Shown in pieces: positions 1-9,134 of a DNA stretch of 64,000 nucleotides. Under the pieces are notes generated by a model. It was not told where the DNA came from. It did no database searches and saw only the letters and a list, made by a program, of their open reading frames with translations. The position numbers and the translations under genes are program-made. The DNA is taken from NCBI RefSeq assembly GCF_016236915.1, contig NZ_JAEHOK010000006.1, forward strand, positions 62,001-126,000, in the 5' to 3' direction. Numbering within the stretch: position 1 is the first letter of the stretch; the number at the start of each line of letters is the position of its first letter. This DNA is from Salegentibacter maritimus (GTDB lineage: Bacteria; Bacteroidota; Bacteroidia; Flavobacteriales; Flavobacteriaceae).

Positions 1-1
1 C

Positions 2-1174
2 CAGGGATTACCGCAAATAAGTGCTACTGCCGATTATCAAAATTATCTCAAACAGCCCGTCACCTTACTTCCGGCTGAAATAACCGGCGGCGAACCCGGC
101 ACTTTTACCCCGGTAACTTTTGGTACCGAGCAAAATGTAAATGCTACGGCCACCTGGAACCAATTAATTTTTGACGGGTCTTATATAGTAGGTATTCAAT
201 CAGCCAGAACTTTGCTTCAAATTTCCGAAAATGCCAAAACGAAAACCAATCTTGAGATAAAGAAGGCGGTAATTAATGCCTACGGCAATGTGTTACTGGC
301 CGAGGAAAATGTAGCTATTCTTCAAAAAAATGTAGAAAACGTACAGAAGAACTACGATGAGACCAACGAAATCTATAAAAACGGGCTTACAGAACAGGAG
401 GATGTAGAACAACTGGAAATCACCTTACTTAACTTAAAAAACAATTTAAGCCGAAGCAAACGTATGCGGGATATTGCTTATGAAATGTTTAATTTAACAC
501 TTGGGATTCCCGTTGAAATTCCCGTTAACCTAACCGAAGAACTGGATAACCTGGCGATGGAATATTTCGACCTGTCTCTATTACAAAAAGAAGTTCCGGT
601 AGAAGAAAATATAGATTACCGCATTGCTGCGAATACAGCAGAGTCTCGTGAAATAGAGGTAAAGCTGGAAAAATCTAAAGCACTTCCTTCACTTACCGGA
701 TTTCTAAATTACGGCGTACAGGGGTTTAGCCAGGAATTCACTTTTTTAAATGAAGACCAGGAATATTTTGGGCAATCTATTTTAGGCTTAAGCTTAAACA
801 TCCCAATTTTAAGTAGCGGTATGCGTAGTGCCAGAACACAGCAAAAACAAATTGCCTACGAACAGGCCATGATAGAACTGGAACAAACAGAAAACGAAGT
901 AAAACGCAAGATCAATTCGGCCAAAAGCGATTATGAGTTTAGCCTGGAAAATTACCAAAACCAAAAGAAAAATCTTGAACTTGCAGAAAGGATAGAGAGT
1001 AAAAATCAAATAAAGTTTTTTGAAGGAATTGCCAGTAGTTTTGAGTTAAGCGAAGCACAACGCCAACTCTACCAGGCACAACAAGACTTTTTACAGTCTA
1101 TGCTTGATGTAATAACTGCCAAAGTAGAATTAGAAAACCTCCTGGACACCAGAAAATATAACAATGAAGATTAA
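2..1174 (+). CDS. TolC family outer membrane efflux protein (5' end cut by window)
   Basis: This is the C-terminal part of a TolC-like outer membrane channel for an RND efflux pump. The reading frame is open from base 2, so the start lies upstream of the window. About 390 residues are visible. They are rich in long amphipathic coiled-coil helices (Glu/Lys/Gln-rich heptads) separated by short strand-like stretches, the usual alternation of TolC alpha-barrel and beta-barrel repeats. The stop codon lies 22 bases before the adaptor start, and the permease follows, so the three form one operon. The family is clear from composition and neighbours; the substrate cannot be told. Confidence 0.85.
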   Translation, partial: QGLPQISATADYQNYLKQPVTLLPAEITGGEPGTFTPVTFGTEQNVNATATWNQLIFDGSYIVGIQSARTLLQISENAKTKTNLEIKKAVINAYGNVLLAEENVAILQKNVENVQKNYDETNEIYKNGLTEQEDVEQLEITLLNLKNNLSRSKRMRDIAYEMFNLTLGIPVEIPVNLTEELDNLAMEYFDLSLLQKEVPVEENIDYRIAANTAESREIEVKLEKSKALPSLTGFLNYGVQGFSQEFTFLNEDQEYFGQSILGLSLNIPILSSGMRSARTQQKQIAYEQAMIELEQTENEVKRKINSAKSDYEFSLENYQNQKKNLELAERIESKNQIKFFEGIASSFELSEAQRQLYQAQQDFLQSMLDVITAKVELENLLDTRKYNNED

Positions 1175-1196
1175 ATATACCCATCAAATAACAACA

Positions 1197-2372
1197 ATGA
1201 AAAAGTTAGCTGTTTTAATAAGTATTCCGCTTTTTTTGCTCTCCTGTGGAAATAAAGAAGAAGGAAAATCTATAGATGAACTTATAGAAAGTGAGAACCT
1301 CACAGAGATTAAAGCCAAAAAAACAGAATTGAGCAAAGAGCAAAGCGGCCTTACACAAAAGCTTGATAAACTTGACCAGGCTATAAATAGATTGGACAAG
1401 AGTAGACGTCTTGATCTCATTATGACGCAAGAAATAACTGACACTCTATTTAAGCATTATGCAGAAGTACAGGGGGATGTTGCAACTGATGAAAATATTG
1501 TAATCTATGCCGAGTTTTCAGGAATTCTTCAGGACGTACGCGTAAAAGAAGGAGCCCAGGTAAGCAAAGGCCAGGTACTTGCTAAAATAGATGATGGCGG
1601 ACTCTCAAGCGAATTAGCTCAATTAGAAACCCAGGCTACTTTAGCAAAAACCACTTTTGAGCGCCAGCAGCGTTTGTGGGAGCAAAATATTGGATCTGAG
1701 ATGCAGTATTTAGAAGCCAAAACCAATTACGAATCTATGCAGAATTCTGTAAACAGATTAAAATCCCAACTAAACAAAACTATTGTAAGAGCTCCCTTTA
1801 GCGGAATTATAGACGAGGTAATTACCGAAGAAGGGGAAGTAGTAAGCCCTGGGCAAAGTCGGTTATTTCGCCTGGTAAGCTTAAAGAATATGTATGTAGA
1901 GGCCGATGTTCCCGAGGGTTATTTAAACAAAATAAACAAGGGCACCGAGGTAATTGTAGAAATAAGCTCTTTAGGCCGTGAATTTGAAGGTGAAGTAAGA
2001 AGAGTTGGTAATACAATTAATCCTAACAACCGTTCTTTTAGCATACAGGTTACGGTTCCTAACGAAAACGGCATGCTTAAACCCAACCAAATTGCCACCC
2101 TTAAACTAAATGACTACACGGCAGAAAACGCTGTAATTATTCCTGAAAATGCATTGTTAAAAAATGCGCAGGGCCAAAGTGTAGTGTTTATATACAAGGA
2201 GAAAGAAGCAACCGAAGGCAATATAGGTATTGCTAAAAGACAAATAGTAGAAACAGGGTATACCTATAATAGTCAGGTAGAAATTACCAGTGGCTTAAAA
2301 GCCGGAGAAACACTGATCGTAGAAGGTGCAAAAAACCTTAGAGATGGTCAGGAAGTTAAAATAAGAAACTAA
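1197..2372 (+). CDS. RND efflux periplasmic adaptor subunit, lipoprotein (HlyD/AcrA family)
   Basis: This membrane fusion protein would bridge the inner-membrane permease and the TolC channel in the periplasm. The chosen ATG gives a lipoprotein signal (MKKLAV..., lipobox LLSC with Cys at about residue 17), so the product is 391 residues. An in-frame ATG 33 bases upstream would place 11 extra polar residues before the signal and overlap the tolC end, so it is less likely. A charged coiled coil (residues about 25-65) precedes the barrel/lipoyl region (YAEFSGILQDVRVKEGAQVSKG), a hairpin, then beta-barrel and membrane-proximal domains. The permease starts 6 bases after the stop. Confidence 0.9.
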   Translation: MKKLAVLISIPLFLLSCGNKEEGKSIDELIESENLTEIKAKKTELSKEQSGLTQKLDKLDQAINRLDKSRRLDLIMTQEITDTLFKHYAEVQGDVATDENIVIYAEFSGILQDVRVKEGAQVSKGQVLAKIDDGGLSSELAQLETQATLAKTTFERQQRLWEQNIGSEMQYLEAKTNYESMQNSVNRLKSQLNKTIVRAPFSGIIDEVITEEGEVVSPGQSRLFRLVSLKNMYVEADVPEGYLNKINKGTEVIVEISSLGREFEGEVRRVGNTINPNNRSFSIQVTVPNENGMLKPNQIATLKLNDYTAENAVIIPENALLKNAQGQSVVFIYKEKEATEGNIGIAKRQIVETGYTYNSQVEITSGLKAGETLIVEGAKNLRDGQEVKIRN

Positions 2373-2378
2373 GCTACA

Positions 2379-5300
2379 ATGAATTTAGATAAAGAATTTA
2401 AGCTTTCGTCCTGGGCCATCAATAATAAAATGACGGTATATGTAATTATCGCCATTATCATGATTGGTGGACTCATGTCTTACTACAATATGCCAAGGGA
2501 AACTTTTCCTGAGGTTGTAGAAACTAAGATATATGTAAGCTCTATTAACCCCGGAAACTCGGCCGAAGATGTAGAAAAATTTATTACCGAACCGCTGGAG
2601 GAAGAGTTTAACGATGTTGCCGGAGTAAAAGAAATTTCTTCTTCTACATTTCAGGATTATTCCCTGGTAATTGTTGAGTTTGAAGAAGATGTAGAAATTG
2701 AAAGTGCCAAGACAAAAGTAAAGGACAAGGTAGATATGGTGAAAGCCGAAACTACCTGGCCTACCTTAGATAATGGCGCCAAGGTAGAACCCAATGTATT
2801 CGACCTTAATATTTCAGAAGAACAACCAATTTTAAACATCAACCTTACCGGAGATTATACCGTTCAGCAATTAAAAGAATATGCCGAATATCTTCAGGAA
2901 CGCATTGAATTGCTTCCGCAGATAAAAGAAGCCAGTATTCGTGGGGCTGAAGAAATGGAAGTTGAAATCGCGGTAGACATCTATAAAATGACGGCTTCTA
3001 AGGTTAGTTTTTCAGATGTAATAAATGCGGTAAGTGCAGAAAACAGAACAATTTCAGGCGGAAATGTTATTAATAGTGGCGTTCAAAAAAACATACGGAT
3101 AGTTGGAGAAATCGAAGATCCAAAAGAACTTCAAAATGTTGTAGTCAAGACCGATGGGGGCAATATCTTCTTAAAAGATATCGCGAATATTAATTTTAGG
3201 GAAAAAGACGCTACCACCTTTGCACGGGAATACGGTAAGCCGGTAGTAATGCTTGATGTAAAAAAGCGTGCCGGTAAAAATATGATCGAGGCCGTAGACC
3301 AAATTAAAGAAATTGTAAAGACAGAACAGGAAGAATACCTTCCTGAAAGCCTTGGGATAAGCATTACCAACGACCTTTCTACCAATACCAAGAGTCAGGT
3401 AGACGATTTGGTGAACAACATTATTTTTGGGGTAATTCTGGTTGTTTTAGTCTTAATGTTTTTCCTTGGCTTTAGAAATGCCCTGTTTGTAGGAATTGCA
3501 ATCCCACTATCTATGTTCCTTTCTTACATTATTCTATCCAGTATGGGATACACCCTAAATACCATGGTGCTTTTCGCCCTGGTAATGGGACTTGGAATGC
3601 TTGTAGATAACGGTATTGTGGTAGTAGAAAACGTCTACACCTTAATGGACGAGGGAATGCCACGAAAACAGGCGGCCAAGCAAGGTTTAGGAGAAATTGC
3701 CTGGCCAATTATAGCTTCAACAGCAACTACATTAGCCGCATTTTTCCCACTGGGACTCTGGCCGGGAATTATAGGAAGTTTTATGGTAATTTTCCCTATT
3801 ACACTGTCTATAGTCTTAGGTTCATCGCTTTTTGTAGCCCTTATAATTAACTCGATGCTTACTTCTCAGTTTATGAAAACAGAAGAAGGTGAGTTCACTA
3901 AGAAAAAACTTATAAGAATAAGCTCTATTCTAGCCGGGTTTGGAGGTTTATTACTCCTAATTGGATTCCTGATAGATGCTGGTGCTTTAAGGGCTTTTGG
4001 AAATATATTAATCCTGGCAGCTATCCTGCTTTGGGCTTATAAATATTTTATATCAAAAGGTGTAGATTACTTTCAATATACCGCCCTTAAATGGATGGAG
4101 AATATTTATGAAAAAACCCTTAAGTTCTCGCTACGCGGAAAAAAAGCTTATTTAGTTTTCTTCGGAACCCTACTTTTGCTATTCCTTTCTTTTGTATTAA
4201 TTGCATTGGTACAACCAAAAGTATTGTTCTTTCCTGAAAATGAACCCAACCAGGTAATCACTTATATTGAATACCCTCAGGGAACCGATATTCATAAGAC
4301 AAATACCCTTACCAAAAAAGTAGAGCAACGCATCTTTGAAGCCATAGAACAATATGAAGATAAAGACGGCTATAACTTTATGGTAGAGTCGGCCATTTCC
4401 CAGGTTGGTGAAGGTGCAGGAAACCCACAAACCGATGGTGGGCAGCAAAATGAAATGCCACATAAAGCCAAGGTCACACTCTCTATGCGCGAATTTACTG
4501 AACGACGCGGCGTAAGCAGTAGTGAAGTTCTATCTGTAGTTCGGGAAGCAGTACAGGGGTTCCCCGGTGCTTCTATTGTAGTTGAAAAAGATGCAGCCGG
4601 CCCACCTACAGGTTACCCAATTAACATGGAACTAAAAGGTGAAGACTATGAGCAAATGCTAATGGAAGCAGAGAACCTGCGAACCTATATTAATGACCTT
4701 AGCATTGCAGGGATTGAAGAGTTAAAAATAGATGTAAACAAATCTAAACCCGAGTTAAGCGTAGAAGTAGATCGTAAAAAAGCAGGACAACTTGGAGTTT
4801 CTACCTCACAGGTAGGCCAAACGCTGCGACGTGCAATCTACGGGGAAGAGGTTTCAACTTATAAAGACGGTGACGACGATTACGAAATAAACGTAAGATT
4901 TGGTGATGAATACCGCTACAATGAAAATGTATTGTTCAATCAACCAGTTACTTTTAAAGACCAGAACACGGGAGAAATAATTCAAGTACCAATTTCATCT
5001 TTAGTGAATACCGAGTCTTCTTCTTCTTTTAGTTCTATTAAAAGGAAAGATCTAAAAAGAGTAATCACCCTATACTCTAATGTGCTTCAGGGCTATAACG
5101 GCAATGAAATTGTTGGCCAGTTAAAAACAGCACTTAGAAGTTACGATCTTCCAAAAGATATTACCCTGGAGTTTACCGGGGAACAGGAAGAACAGGAAGA
5201 AAATATGGCTTTCCTATTAAAAGCCTTATTGATTGCCATGGGTGGTATTCTACTAATTCTTGTAGCCCAATTTAACTCGCTTTCAAAACCAATTATTATT

Positions 5301-5852
5301 GTTATGGCAGTGGTATTGAGTTTGGTGGGAGTATTTCTTGGTCTAATTATCTTCCAAATGGATTTCATAATCATTATGACAATGATGGGAATTATCTCAC
5401 TTGCCGGAATTGTGGTAAACAATGCCATTGTTCTAATAGATTACACGCAAATCCTGATAGACCGTAAAAAACGGGAACTTAATATAGATGAAGATGAATT
5501 GCTTACCCGTGCACAGTATTTCGACTGTATTGTTAGGGGTGGAAAATCCAGGTTAAGACCTGTATTGCTTACTGCAATCACTACGGTTCTTGGTCTAATT
5601 CCATTAGCAGTAGGACTAAATATTGATTTCTTTAGCCTGTTTACAGATTACGACCCCAAAATATTTATTGGTGGTGATAATGTAGTTTTCTGGGGGCCAT
5701 TGGCCTGGACGGTAATCTTTGGATTGGTGTTTGCCACCTTCCTTACACTGGTAGTAGTTCCGGTTATGTTTTACCTGGTAAATAGAGCCAAGGTAAAAGC
5801 CGCCGACAAACGCAAAGCGCGTAAACAAAGAAAACTGGAAGCACAGGCTTAA
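2379..5852 (+). CDS. RND efflux transporter permease subunit (AcrB-like, HAE1-type)
   Basis: This is the inner-membrane proton-driven pump of the tripartite system. It has 1157 residues, somewhat longer than AcrB (about 1050). There is an N-terminal membrane helix, a porter domain, a block of membrane helices from about residue 345, then a second porter domain and a second membrane block. The TM4 signature reads GMLVDNGIVVVENV, with Asp410 and Asn411 where AcrB has two adjacent Asp residues. Between the two halves (about residues 510-555) two extra hydrophobic segments are inserted. The C-terminal tail is Lys/Arg-rich. The gene ends at a strong terminator, closing the operon. Substrates are unknown. 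Confidence 0.92.
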   Translation: MNLDKEFKLSSWAINNKMTVYVIIAIIMIGGLMSYYNMPRETFPEVVETKIYVSSINPGNSAEDVEKFITEPLEEEFNDVAGVKEISSSTFQDYSLVIVEFEEDVEIESAKTKVKDKVDMVKAETTWPTLDNGAKVEPNVFDLNISEEQPILNINLTGDYTVQQLKEYAEYLQERIELLPQIKEASIRGAEEMEVEIAVDIYKMTASKVSFSDVINAVSAENRTISGGNVINSGVQKNIRIVGEIEDPKELQNVVVKTDGGNIFLKDIANINFREKDATTFAREYGKPVVMLDVKKRAGKNMIEAVDQIKEIVKTEQEEYLPESLGISITNDLSTNTKSQVDDLVNNIIFGVILVVLVLMFFLGFRNALFVGIAIPLSMFLSYIILSSMGYTLNTMVLFALVMGLGMLVDNGIVVVENVYTLMDEGMPRKQAAKQGLGEIAWPIIASTATTLAAFFPLGLWPGIIGSFMVIFPITLSIVLGSSLFVALIINSMLTSQFMKTEEGEFTKKKLIRISSILAGFGGLLLLIGFLIDAGALRAFGNILILAAILLWAYKYFISKGVDYFQYTALKWMENIYEKTLKFSLRGKKAYLVFFGTLLLLFLSFVLIALVQPKVLFFPENEPNQVITYIEYPQGTDIHKTNTLTKKVEQRIFEAIEQYEDKDGYNFMVESAISQVGEGAGNPQTDGGQQNEMPHKAKVTLSMREFTERRGVSSSEVLSVVREAVQGFPGASIVVEKDAAGPPTGYPINMELKGEDYEQMLMEAENLRTYINDLSIAGIEELKIDVNKSKPELSVEVDRKKAGQLGVSTSQVGQTLRRAIYGEEVSTYKDGDDDYEINVRFGDEYRYNENVLFNQPVTFKDQNTGEIIQVPISSLVNTESSSSFSSIKRKDLKRVITLYSNVLQGYNGNEIVGQLKTALRSYDLPKDITLEFTGEQEEQEENMAFLLKALLIAMGGILLILVAQFNSLSKPIIIVMAVVLSLVGVFLGLIIFQMDFIIIMTMMGIISLAGIVVNNAIVLIDYTQILIDRKKRELNIDEDELLTRAQYFDCIVRGGKSRLRPVLLTAITTVLGLIPLAVGLNIDFFSLFTDYDPKIFIGGDNVVFWGPLAWTVIFGLVFATFLTLVVVPVMFYLVNRAKVKAADKRKARKQRKLEAQA

Positions 5853-5860
5853 AAATTAAA

Positions 5861-5897
5861 AATGGCTGTTTAAAAATTTTAAACAGCCATTTTTTTC
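5861..5897 (+). terminator. Rho-independent terminator of the RND operon
   Basis: An 11-bp stem (AATGGCTGTTT paired with AAACAGCCATT) with an A/T-rich loop is followed by a T-tract. It starts 8 bases after the permease stop codon. Confidence 0.85.
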
Positions 5898-6066
5898 AAC
5901 TAAAAAACTCTATAAATCTATCATCTACTAATTACTCCTAGCTTAGCAAAAAACTAATTTTATTCTACTTTTTACAGGAAGCCCCTTATTTCATTTTCCG
6001 TTTCAATTAGCTAGCTTATACTAGCAAACTTATTCCAATAAGTATTAACCAAAACAAGCGGGAATC

Positions 6067-6531
6067 ATGAAAACAAAACATCAATTTACCAGTTTACAAA
6101 AAATTTCAATCCTGTTAATATTTTTCTTTTCCTGCGGAATTTTTGCACAGGAAACCTATGAAAATTCAATTTCTTTTTCAAAAAGTGACTCAAACCTGAA
6201 ATGGAGCCCCTGTCCAGATTTTATGCCTGAAGGTTGTAATATCGCTGTACTACAAGGCAATCCTACCGAAAAGAATACAGACATCTTTTTTAAAGTTCCA
6301 GCAAATGCTTATATCCCTGCCCACACTCACACCTCGGCAGAAAGAATGGTTCTTATTGCCGGCGAGTTAGAAGTAACTTATGAAGGGGAGCAATCCCAAA
6401 CTTTAAAAGAGGGCACGTATGCCTACGGCCCTGCCGGCAAGCCACATTCAGCCAAATGCGGAGATTCTCCCTGCGTTCTTTTTATTGCTTTTGAAGAGCC
6501 TATAGATGCTATGCCTATTGAAAAAGATTAG
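6067..6531 (+). CDS. Secreted small cupin-domain protein
   Basis: This 154-residue protein has a signal peptide ending FAQ (residue about 28) and one cupin barrel, presumably in the periplasm. Cupin motif 1 is visible as HTHTSAE with His86, His88 and Glu92, followed by a Gly-Glu turn. Motif 2 gives His127 (PAGKPHSAKC). These four residues could bind one metal ion. Two Cys pairs (CPDFMPEGC, CGDSPC) may form disulfides. It stands alone between a terminator and a convergent gene. Enzyme or sugar-binding roles are both possible; the substrate is not evident. Confidence 0.75.
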   Translation: MKTKHQFTSLQKISILLIFFFSCGIFAQETYENSISFSKSDSNLKWSPCPDFMPEGCNIAVLQGNPTEKNTDIFFKVPANAYIPAHTHTSAERMVLIAGELEVTYEGEQSQTLKEGTYAYGPAGKPHSAKCGDSPCVLFIAFEEPIDAMPIEKD

Positions 6532-6542
6532 AAGTATGGACA

Positions 6543-6572
6543 CAAAAAAAGCCGCCTAATTTAGACAGCTTT
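6543..6572 (-). terminator. Probable terminator for the MORN-type gene
   Basis: Read on the minus strand, AAAGCTGTCTAA can pair with TTAGGCGGCTTT (two G-U wobbles in RNA), followed by a run of T. It lies 29 bases beyond the stop codon of the minus-strand gene. On the plus strand the same stem has mismatches, so the minus-strand gene is the likely user. Confidence 0.55.
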
Positions 6573-6600
6573 TACACTTATATTATATAGATATTAAGCT

Positions 6601-6960
6601 CTAGTTCTCAGCTAAAGCCGCATCACTTTTCCAGGTATTTACCCCGGCAATTTGATTATTATCGTAATCTATTTCAGTAAGTTTATCTGAACTCCAAAAA
6701 AACCATTTTCCGGTTTTTTTCCCTTCGGTATAATTGGCTAAACTTTGCTTTTTTCCTTCAGTATCATAAGCCACCCATTCTCCATGCAGTTTTCCATTCT
6801 TATAAGTTCCCTGCTGTCTTATAGTTCCATCTTCATAAAAAAAAGTTCCTTTAATAAGGTCTCCTTCCTTTTCAAACTTTGGTTCCGGGCCTTCCTGCGC
6901 CATAGCAGCTGCACCAATAGTAAAAATGGCAGCCATCAATATGTTTTTTATCTTCTTCAT
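6601..6960 (-). CDS. Secreted MORN-repeat/YwqK-like protein
   Basis: The product is a 119-residue periplasmic protein beginning with a signal peptide (MKKIKNILM..., cleavage after AAAMAQ). An upstream in-frame start would add 13 residues before the signal, so this ATG was chosen. The body consists of short repeats of the type GTFFYEDGTIRQQGTYKNGKLHGEW and ANYTEGKKTGKWFFW, typical of MORN-repeat or YwqK-like beta-hairpin proteins in Bacteroidota. Such repeats are usually structural; no catalytic residues are seen. It is transcribed alone and convergent to the cupin gene. Confidence 0.7.
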   Translation of the reverse strand: MKKIKNILMAAIFTIGAAAMAQEGPEPKFEKEGDLIKGTFFYEDGTIRQQGTYKNGKLHGEWVAYDTEGKKQSLANYTEGKKTGKWFFWSSDKLTEIDYDNNQIAGVNTWKSDAALAEN

Positions 6961-7096
6961 AGCTTTTTTATTTATAATTCTCTCTACGAATATAGCCAAA
7001 ACTTTACCTTAAAACAACAATCACGTAACATTAATTTAACATTGAAAACAAATATCGTTGTTTTTCAGCGTTTTGCGTTTTGTTTTTAATCAAAAA

Positions 7097-7153
7097 GTAA
7101 ACTAACCAAGGGGCAAGCCTCGGGATATTATACCCTTTGGCAATGCCAATAAA
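7097..7153. repeat. Dispersed short repeat, family 2, copy 1
   Basis: This element starts GTAAACTA and ends CCAATAAA, with a GC-richer middle (GGGGCAAGCCTCGGG). The same ends occur at 30882, 49047 and 49119. It lies in the gap before aspS. Confidence 0.5.
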
Positions 7154-7207
7154 TTAATGCATAATATTTTCTGAGACTATTATATCGGGAAACCCAATTG
7201 AACTTCT

Positions 7208-7215
7208 TACTTTTG
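7208..7215 (+). promoter_or_regulatory. -7 promoter element of aspS
   Basis: TACTTTTG fits the Bacteroidota -7 consensus TAnnTTTG and lies 25 bases before the aspS ATG. No good -33 TTG was found at the usual distance, so this is a half-supported promoter. Confidence 0.45.
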
Positions 7216-7240
7216 CGCTACTTAAAATTTTAGGAATATT

Positions 7241-9001
7241 ATGTATAGAAGTCATACCTGCGGGGAATTGAACGCAACTTCAATTGGTAAGGAAGTAAAA
7301 CTTTCTGGCTGGGTGCAGAAAATAAGGGATAAAGGCTTTATGGTTTGGGTAGATTTACGCGACCGCTATGGCATTACCCAACTTATTTTTGATGAAGAAC
7401 GCTCTTCAAAAGAACTTATGGAGAAAGCACAGGGCCTGGGGCGCGAATTTGTAATCCAGGTTAGCGGAAAAGTGATTGAGCGGGAATCTAAAAATACAAA
7501 TATTCCAACCGGGGAGATCGAGGTTTTGGTTACTGAGCTTACCATTCTAAATACTTCCCTTACGCCTCCATTTACTATTGAAGAAGACACCGATGGAGGT
7601 GAAGACCTTAGAATGAAATACCGCTATCTTGACATAAGAAGAAACCCGGTAAAAAATAAGCTTAAATTTCGCCATAAAGTAGGAATGGAGGTTAGAAATT
7701 ACCTTTCTAACCAGGATTTTATTGAAGTAGAGACACCATACCTAATAAAATCTACACCAGAAGGTGCTCGCGATTTTGTGGTACCAAGCAGAATGAACGA
7801 AGGGCAATTTTATGCCCTACCCCAATCGCCACAAACCTTTAAGCAATTATTAATGGTTGGTGGAATGGATAAATATTTCCAGATTGTAAAATGTTTTAGG
7901 GATGAAGATCTAAGAGCAGACAGACAGCCTGAGTTTACGCAAATTGATTGCGAAATGGCTTTTGTTGAACAGGAAGACATCTTAAACATTTTTGAAGGTT
8001 TAACCAGGCATTTATTGAAAGAAATCAACGGTGTGGAAGTTGAAAAATTCCCTAGAATAACCTATGATGAAGCGATGAAAAAATACGGAAACGACAAACC
8101 AGACATTAGGTTTGGGATGGAGTTTGCCGAATTGAATAGCCTGGCCAAAAACAAAGGCTTTAATGTTTTTGACCAGCAGGAATTAATTGTGGGTATTGCG
8201 GTTCCGGGTGCGGCTTCGTTTACCAGAAAAGAAATAGATAAATTAATATCCTGGGTAAAAAGACCACAGGTAGGGGCCAACGGACTTGTATGGGCAAAAT
8301 ATAATGAAGATGGTACTCTAAAGTCTTCGGTAGATAAGTTTTATTCAGAAGAAGATTTAAAATCCTGGGCAAAGGAAACCGGCGCTAAACCAGGAGACCT
8401 TATTTTGGTTATGGCTGGAGACACAGCCAAAACCAGAACGCAGCTTAGTGCATTAAGAATGTATTTGGGTAACGAACTTGGCCTTAGAAAGACTAATGAG
8501 TTTGCACCACTTTGGGTTATAGATTTCCCACTATTGGAATGGGACGAAGAAACAGAGCGTTTTCACGCCATGCACCATCCCTTTACTTCGCCAAAAAAAG
8601 AAGATTTCGCTTTATTGGAAACAAAGCCGGGTGAAGTACGTGCCAATGCCTATGATTTAGTTTTAAATGGTAATGAGATTGGTGGAGGTTCTATACGTAT
8701 TCACGATAAAGAAACTCAGTCTAAAATGTTCGATTATCTTGGTTTCACACCAGAAGAAGCTAAAGCACAATTTGGATTTTTAATGGATGCTTTTCAATAT
8801 GGTGCTCCTCCTCATGGAGGTATTGCCTTTGGCTTTGACCGTTTGGTTGCCATTCTTGGAGGACAGGAAAGTATCAGGGATTTTATTGCTTTCCCAAAAA
8901 ACAATAATGGCAGGGATGTAATGATAGATGCTCCGGCAAAACTTGATGAAGCACAATTAAAAGAACTTCATCTTCAAATAAACCAGCAAGTAGAAAGCTA
9001 A
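7241..9001 (+). CDS. aspS: Aspartate--tRNA ligase
   Basis: This class II aminoacyl-tRNA synthetase charges tRNA-Asp in the cytoplasm. At 586 residues it matches the bacterial-type length. The N-terminal OB-fold anticodon-binding domain (residues 1-105) starts [10 protein letters not shown] and contains [20 protein letters not shown]. Motif 2 ([18 protein letters not shown], from about 218) and motif 3 ([14 protein letters not shown], from about 520) are intact, and the bacterial GAD insertion domain lies between them. It is a single-gene unit with its own terminator. Whether it also charges tRNA-Asn cannot be told, although an asnB is present in the window. Confidence 0.97.
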   Translation: MYRSHTCGELNATSIGKEVKLSGWVQKIRDKGFMVWVDLRDRYGITQLIFDEERSSKELMEKAQGLGREFVIQVSGKVIERESKNTNIPTGEIEVLVTELTILNTSLTPPFTIEEDTDGGEDLRMKYRYLDIRRNPVKNKLKFRHKVGMEVRNYLSNQDFIEVETPYLIKSTPEGARDFVVPSRMNEGQFYALPQSPQTFKQLLMVGGMDKYFQIVKCFRDEDLRADRQPEFTQIDCEMAFVEQEDILNIFEGLTRHLLKEINGVEVEKFPRITYDEAMKKYGNDKPDIRFGMEFAELNSLAKNKGFNVFDQQELIVGIAVPGAASFTRKEIDKLISWVKRPQVGANGLVWAKYNEDGTLKSSVDKFYSEEDLKSWAKETGAKPGDLILVMAGDTAKTRTQLSALRMYLGNELGLRKTNEFAPLWVIDFPLLEWDEETERFHAMHHPFTSPKKEDFALLETKPGEVRANAYDLVLNGNEIGGGSIRIHDKETQSKMFDYLGFTPEEAKAQFGFLMDAFQYGAPPHGGIAFGFDRLVAILGGQESIRDFIAFPKNNNGRDVMIDAPAKLDEAQLKELHLQINQQVES

Positions 9002-9080
9002 AAAGAAATTCTTGGAGAATGATTTTAGTTCTAAATCAACTTCCGGGGTATTTAACTATCGAACAAAATAATTATTGATA

Positions 9081-9111
9081 AAAAATCCCGGTTTCGCACC
9101 GGGATTTTTTT
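9081..9111 (+). terminator. Rho-independent terminator of aspS
   Basis: A 12-bp stem (AAAAATCCCGGT / ACCGGGATTTTT) has a 5-base loop and a terminal T-run, 80 bases after the aspS stop and 24 bases before the next start. Confidence 0.85.
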
Positions 9112-9134
9112 ATCTTCATTTAAATAATTTTTGA

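Noticed and set aside
809-1009. Open frames on the opposite strand of the efflux genes and of most other genes
   Set aside because: They lie fully inside clear genes, lack family features and have implausible composition.
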